Shown here in pieces: positions 62,093 through 64,000 of a stretch of 64,000 nucleotides of DNA. Origin of the DNA: Patiria pectinifera (taxonomy: Eukaryota > Echinodermata > Asteroidea > Valvatida > Asterinidae); assembly GCA_029964075.1 (NCBI GenBank), contig CM057138.1, positions 5,016,932 through 5,080,931 of the forward strand, written 5' to 3'. The first letter of the stretch is position 1, and every line of letters begins with the position of its first letter. The position numbers and the translations under genes were made by a program. A model generated the notes under the pieces. The model did not search any database. It had not been told where the DNA came from and was given only the letters and a program-made list of their open reading frames with translations.

Positions 62093-64000
62093 ATGAACTC
62101 GCCATTGGGATTCATAATTGCTGGTACCGCAATTGTGGTCTGTTTTCAATGGACATATGTCGGTGCTTCCGTTTCGAGTGGTGTGGTGAATATTACGGTG
62201 ACAAACACATCAGGTAGGTTAATTTGTCGGCAAAAAATGCCTTTGAGTTTGAAACGTTTTTGGCAATATGGCGACAAAATGGCTGACGTGCTGCCAAATT
62301 ATCTGTCAATTGTCATTTCTGAATAAATGTAGGGCCTATGATGAGGTGCCAATTTTCAACTGTCTTTGTTTTACAGTAATACTACTTACTAGAGAGAAAG
62401 GGGGAGATATGAATTTGTAATGTAAGCAGAATGTTTAGCATGTTTGGTTCTGTTATTTCAACATAGGCCCCTATTCAAGTTTCATTTTCCGGAATGAGTC
62501 AGTGACAGTGATTGAGTGAATGATAATAATTCAGATAAATTGTCAGATTTTTTTAATACTTAGGCTACAAATATGTACTATGTAGGCTTACGACTGTACT
62601 GGTACTAATATTATTTAATACTAATATTAGTACTAAACTTTGTTTATCATTGTTTATTGAAAATTAAATGGTAAAATATAGTCTATATTTTAAGATCATT
62701 TTTTCCCCCGCATTATTCACTGGCTTTATTTTAACAAAGTGGCTATCGTTACCGCAGCCACAACACGATTTCTACTGCTATTGTTTAGGCATTGCAAAAA
62801 CACCGTTGTGAATCTGACGTTATCACACTTATAACTACCCATTCAACCAGGGCACTTCAGTAGCTCGATTGGTTATAATGTTTGACTAGTACTGTGGCGA
62901 AGGTTCCGAGATCGAATACGCACTGTGCAATTTTAAATTTTGTTATTTCATTTTTAGGCCAAAAAAACACCACTCGGTCTCTGGTCAGCGCGCGCGTCGA
63001 TTTTAATCATGCGCGTCAACCTTTTTTTTTCTTTCAAATTAACACAGAAGCTACAACAGCGCCCTCTATTGCCGCACCTCCTCAAATTTTTGTACCAAGG
63101 AGCACCAAAATTGAAAAGAGATTTGATAAAGGCAACCAAAAAGGGATTAGGGGCATTATTATGGAGGACACCATGTACCCATAATGAGGACACAAAAAAA
63201 AAAAAAAATTATACCCACCTTGTCCTGTACAATTCAAAAAAAAAAAAAACAAAAGCTCGGCCGCATCAATTCCCCGACCGACCGGTGACTGACCCAGAGA
63301 CCGACTATTTTTTTCCTTATAGTTCATTGTTATTTATTCTTTTTATTCATTTTTTATTTTATCATTAATCAGTGGCTTTGGTGGACTGGAAACCACATTC
63401 TTTCCACAAAATTGTGTCCAAAGGAGCGTTTTTTTTTAACCCTTTTTACATAGTCACAATTGTGTTGGAACCAAATAAAGATAATATTAATTACTAATGT
63501 GCAAGATATGCAAATGGTTGAATAAAAAAAAAAAGGATGCGGGTGGGGGAAAAAGGAAGCGGGCCAGGCAAGGGCGAAACTCTAGTTTATTTTTTTACTT
63601 GGCCTAAGAGTAATTTTAGTTTTTTTTAATTGAAAAAAAAATGCTGACTGTAAATTTTGGGAACTATCGGGAAATTCCCAAATATTTAATTGGCAAATCT
63701 TGTTAAAATGATATGAGGAAATGTTTATCAAACAAAAATGTGAAGCTAGAGAAAATTAGGTTAGCGCTAGACACTCCCAATCGTGATTTAACTTTTTTTT
63801 TAATCGTGACATGGTTATTCGGTCGTATTTCACTTTCAGATTGTGTATGCAATCCAGTAGGCTCCCTGAACACGACATGTGACAACACGACCGCTGACTG
63901 CCTCTGCAGAAACGGCTACGAAGGACCAAACTGCACCGACTGTCAAGATGGCTACTATCACCATAGCAACCGAAGCGCGGAATGCATTCCATGCCAGTGC
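62093..64000 (+). CDS. Laminin-type EGF-like secreted or membrane protein, 5' part (runs off the window)
   Basis: Exon 1 (62093-62213) encodes MNSPLGFIIAGTAIVVCFQW and a short Ser/Thr-rich stretch. It contains a signal or signal-anchor segment and N-glycosylation sites (NIT, NTS). The donor TCAG-GTAGGT is phase 1. Exon 2 starts at 63840 after TTTCAG and continues past 64000. It encodes a laminin-type EGF module: DCVCNPVGS, CDNTTADCLCRNGYEGPNC and TDCQDGYYH, followed by ECIPCQC starting the next module. Phase 1 boundaries are usual for EGF modules. Candidates are a MEGF9-like or other multiple laminin-EGF protein; the visible part does not decide. Confidence 0.75.
62214..62840 (+). other. First part of the laminin-EGF gene's intron 1
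   Basis: AT-rich intron with no recognised element. A TACTAATATTA-type short palindrome lies near 62600-62635. Confidence 0.4.
62850..62928 (+). mobile_element. tRNA-like SINE head (decayed)
   Basis: CAGTAGCTCGATTGGTTA resembles a D arm/A box and GGTTCCGAGATCGAATAC a decayed B box. It sits just before the MITE at 62957. Confidence 0.45.
62957..63316 (+). mobile_element. PIF/Harbinger-like MITE, diverged subfamily
   Basis: Starts GGCCAAAAAAACACCACTCG with GTCTCTGGTCAG and ends CTGACCCAGAGACCGAC, a T-run and CC. TTA flanks both ends (62954-62956 and 63317-63319). The interior GCGCGCGTCG and CATGCGCGTC blocks link it to the three copies at 3045, 24829 and 29619. Confidence 0.7.

Overview
The window is invertebrate nuclear DNA with spliced genes (GT-AG introns), an intronless rhodopsin-type GPCR, tRNA-headed SINEs, CR1/L2- and RTE-like retrotransposon ends and many palindromic MITEs. 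The gene content (SKI2, MORN5, an HPGD-like dehydrogenase, a laminin-EGF protein) and the repeats suggest a marine invertebrate deuterostome such as an echinoderm, hemichordate or cephalochordate. I cannot name the species from sequence alone.

Layout: (1) 704-2125 (+), an intronless class A GPCR with a repetitive cytoplasmic tail. (2) 7658-11638 (-), a four-exon gene for a 164-aa secreted protein with seven mature cysteines. (3) 16789-43525 (+), a complete 23-exon SKI2 helicase gene (SKIC2/SKIV2L; 1267 aa by my splice model). It fills nearly half the window because its introns are swollen with minisatellites and transposons. (4) 45508-50419 (-), a five-exon MORN5 gene (174 aa), convergent with SKI2. 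(5) 51788-54077 (+), a 165-aa paralogue of gene 2 with the same exon count, intron phases and cysteine pattern. (6) 55990-59828 (-), a six-exon, 265-aa HPGD-like short-chain dehydrogenase whose catalytic Tyr is Ile and whose glycine motif is altered. (7) 62093-64000 (+), the first two exons of a signal-bearing laminin-type EGF protein that runs off the end.

The genes do not form a pathway. SKI2 is a cytoplasmic mRNA-decay helicase, MORN5 a predicted ciliary/flagellar protein, the two cysteine-rich proteins are secreted and unrecognised, and the SDR is probably a pseudoenzyme.

The most unusual features are tandem arrays that have copied pieces of SKI2 coding exons together with their splice sites. 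A 98-bp array repeats the 3' edge and 5' splice site of exon 14. A 129-bp array repeats the 3' splice site and 5' edge of exon 17. A 17-bp array begins at the stop codon. Other items of interest are the unrecognised paired secreted family, the probable SDR pseudoenzyme, a tRNA-like sequence in the loop of a long hairpin, and seven exact copies of a CTCF-like 10-mer.

Exon boundaries were placed by hand from splice consensus, reading-frame continuity and recalled family sequences. Every internal phase in the six spliced genes closes without a frameshift.
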